Of a stretch of DNA of 40,090 nucleotides, positions 40,090 to 40,090 are shown piece after piece; position 1 is the stretch's first letter, and each line of letters opens with the position of its first letter. The position numbers and the translations under genes were made by a program. This DNA comes from Gammaproteobacteria bacterium (GTDB lineage: Bacteria; Pseudomonadota; Gammaproteobacteria; Thiohalobacterales; Thiohalobacteraceae): positions 1 through 40,090 of the forward strand of contig JACREG010000087.1 of the NCBI GenBank assembly GCA_016218375.1, written 5' to 3'. Below the pieces are notes generated by a model. It ran no database searches and was not told where the DNA came from. It saw only the letters and a list, made by a program, of their open reading frames with translations.

Positions 40090-40090
40090 C

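Noticed and set aside
1-40090. CRISPR arrays, tRNA or rRNA genes, insertion sequences, prophage
   Set aside because: No regularly spaced repeats, rRNA sequence or tRNA-like T-loop motif, transposase or structural phage gene was found by eye. The CI-like repressor stands without other phage genes.

Overview
The window is GC-rich bacterial chromosome, almost wholly coding. The cluster lptD-surA-pdxA-rsmA-apaG-apaH with folA nearby, plus lgt-thyA, points to a gammaproteobacterium. LptD, SurA, lipoprotein maturation and two lipoproteins show a Gram-negative envelope. I cannot name a genus. No rRNA, tRNA, CRISPR array, insertion sequence or prophage is visible.

Left part (1-8600): a partial LTA-synthase-type phosphotransferase runs off the left edge. 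It is followed by a UPF0114 membrane protein and the first of three large GGDEF/EAL (cyclic di-GMP) proteins. Then comes a regulatory island: a phage-CI-like repressor transcribed leftward, an AT-rich intergenic region with dyads and a rightward promoter, an HDOD-domain gene, an unusual sigma-70 family factor and a small lipoprotein.

Middle (8600-24920): mscL and a YyaL-type thioredoxin-fold protein are separated by two head-to-head REP-like sequences. A GT2 glycosyltransferase and a TVP38/DedA-like protein form a pair ending in a strong terminator. A 913-residue orphan lipoprotein follows. A rightward block encodes an ArnT-like glycosyltransferase, RlmI, Lgt, ThyA and FolA, with a 120-bp imperfect palindrome between thyA and folA. 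A substrate-binding protein is then paired with a second GGDEF/EAL protein.

Right part (24920-39683): leftward genes carry the conserved LPS/outer-membrane and ribosome-maturation cluster, opened up by extra genes. The order of transcription is lptD, surA, pdxA, a third GGDEF/EAL protein overlapping the start of rsmA, and a universal stress protein. It continues with tal-pgl-glk (sugar phosphate metabolism) and apaG-apaH. Two small rightward genes sit between usp and tal.

The last ~180 bp look chimeric. The first codons of an AmgK-like kinase, expected opposite lptD, run into antisense sequence that reads as a flotillin C-terminus.

The most interesting candidates are the CI-like/HDOD/sigma module, the binding-protein plus GGDEF/EAL pair (compare NspS-MbaA of Vibrio), and the GGDEF/EAL gene placed inside the lptD-rsmA cluster.
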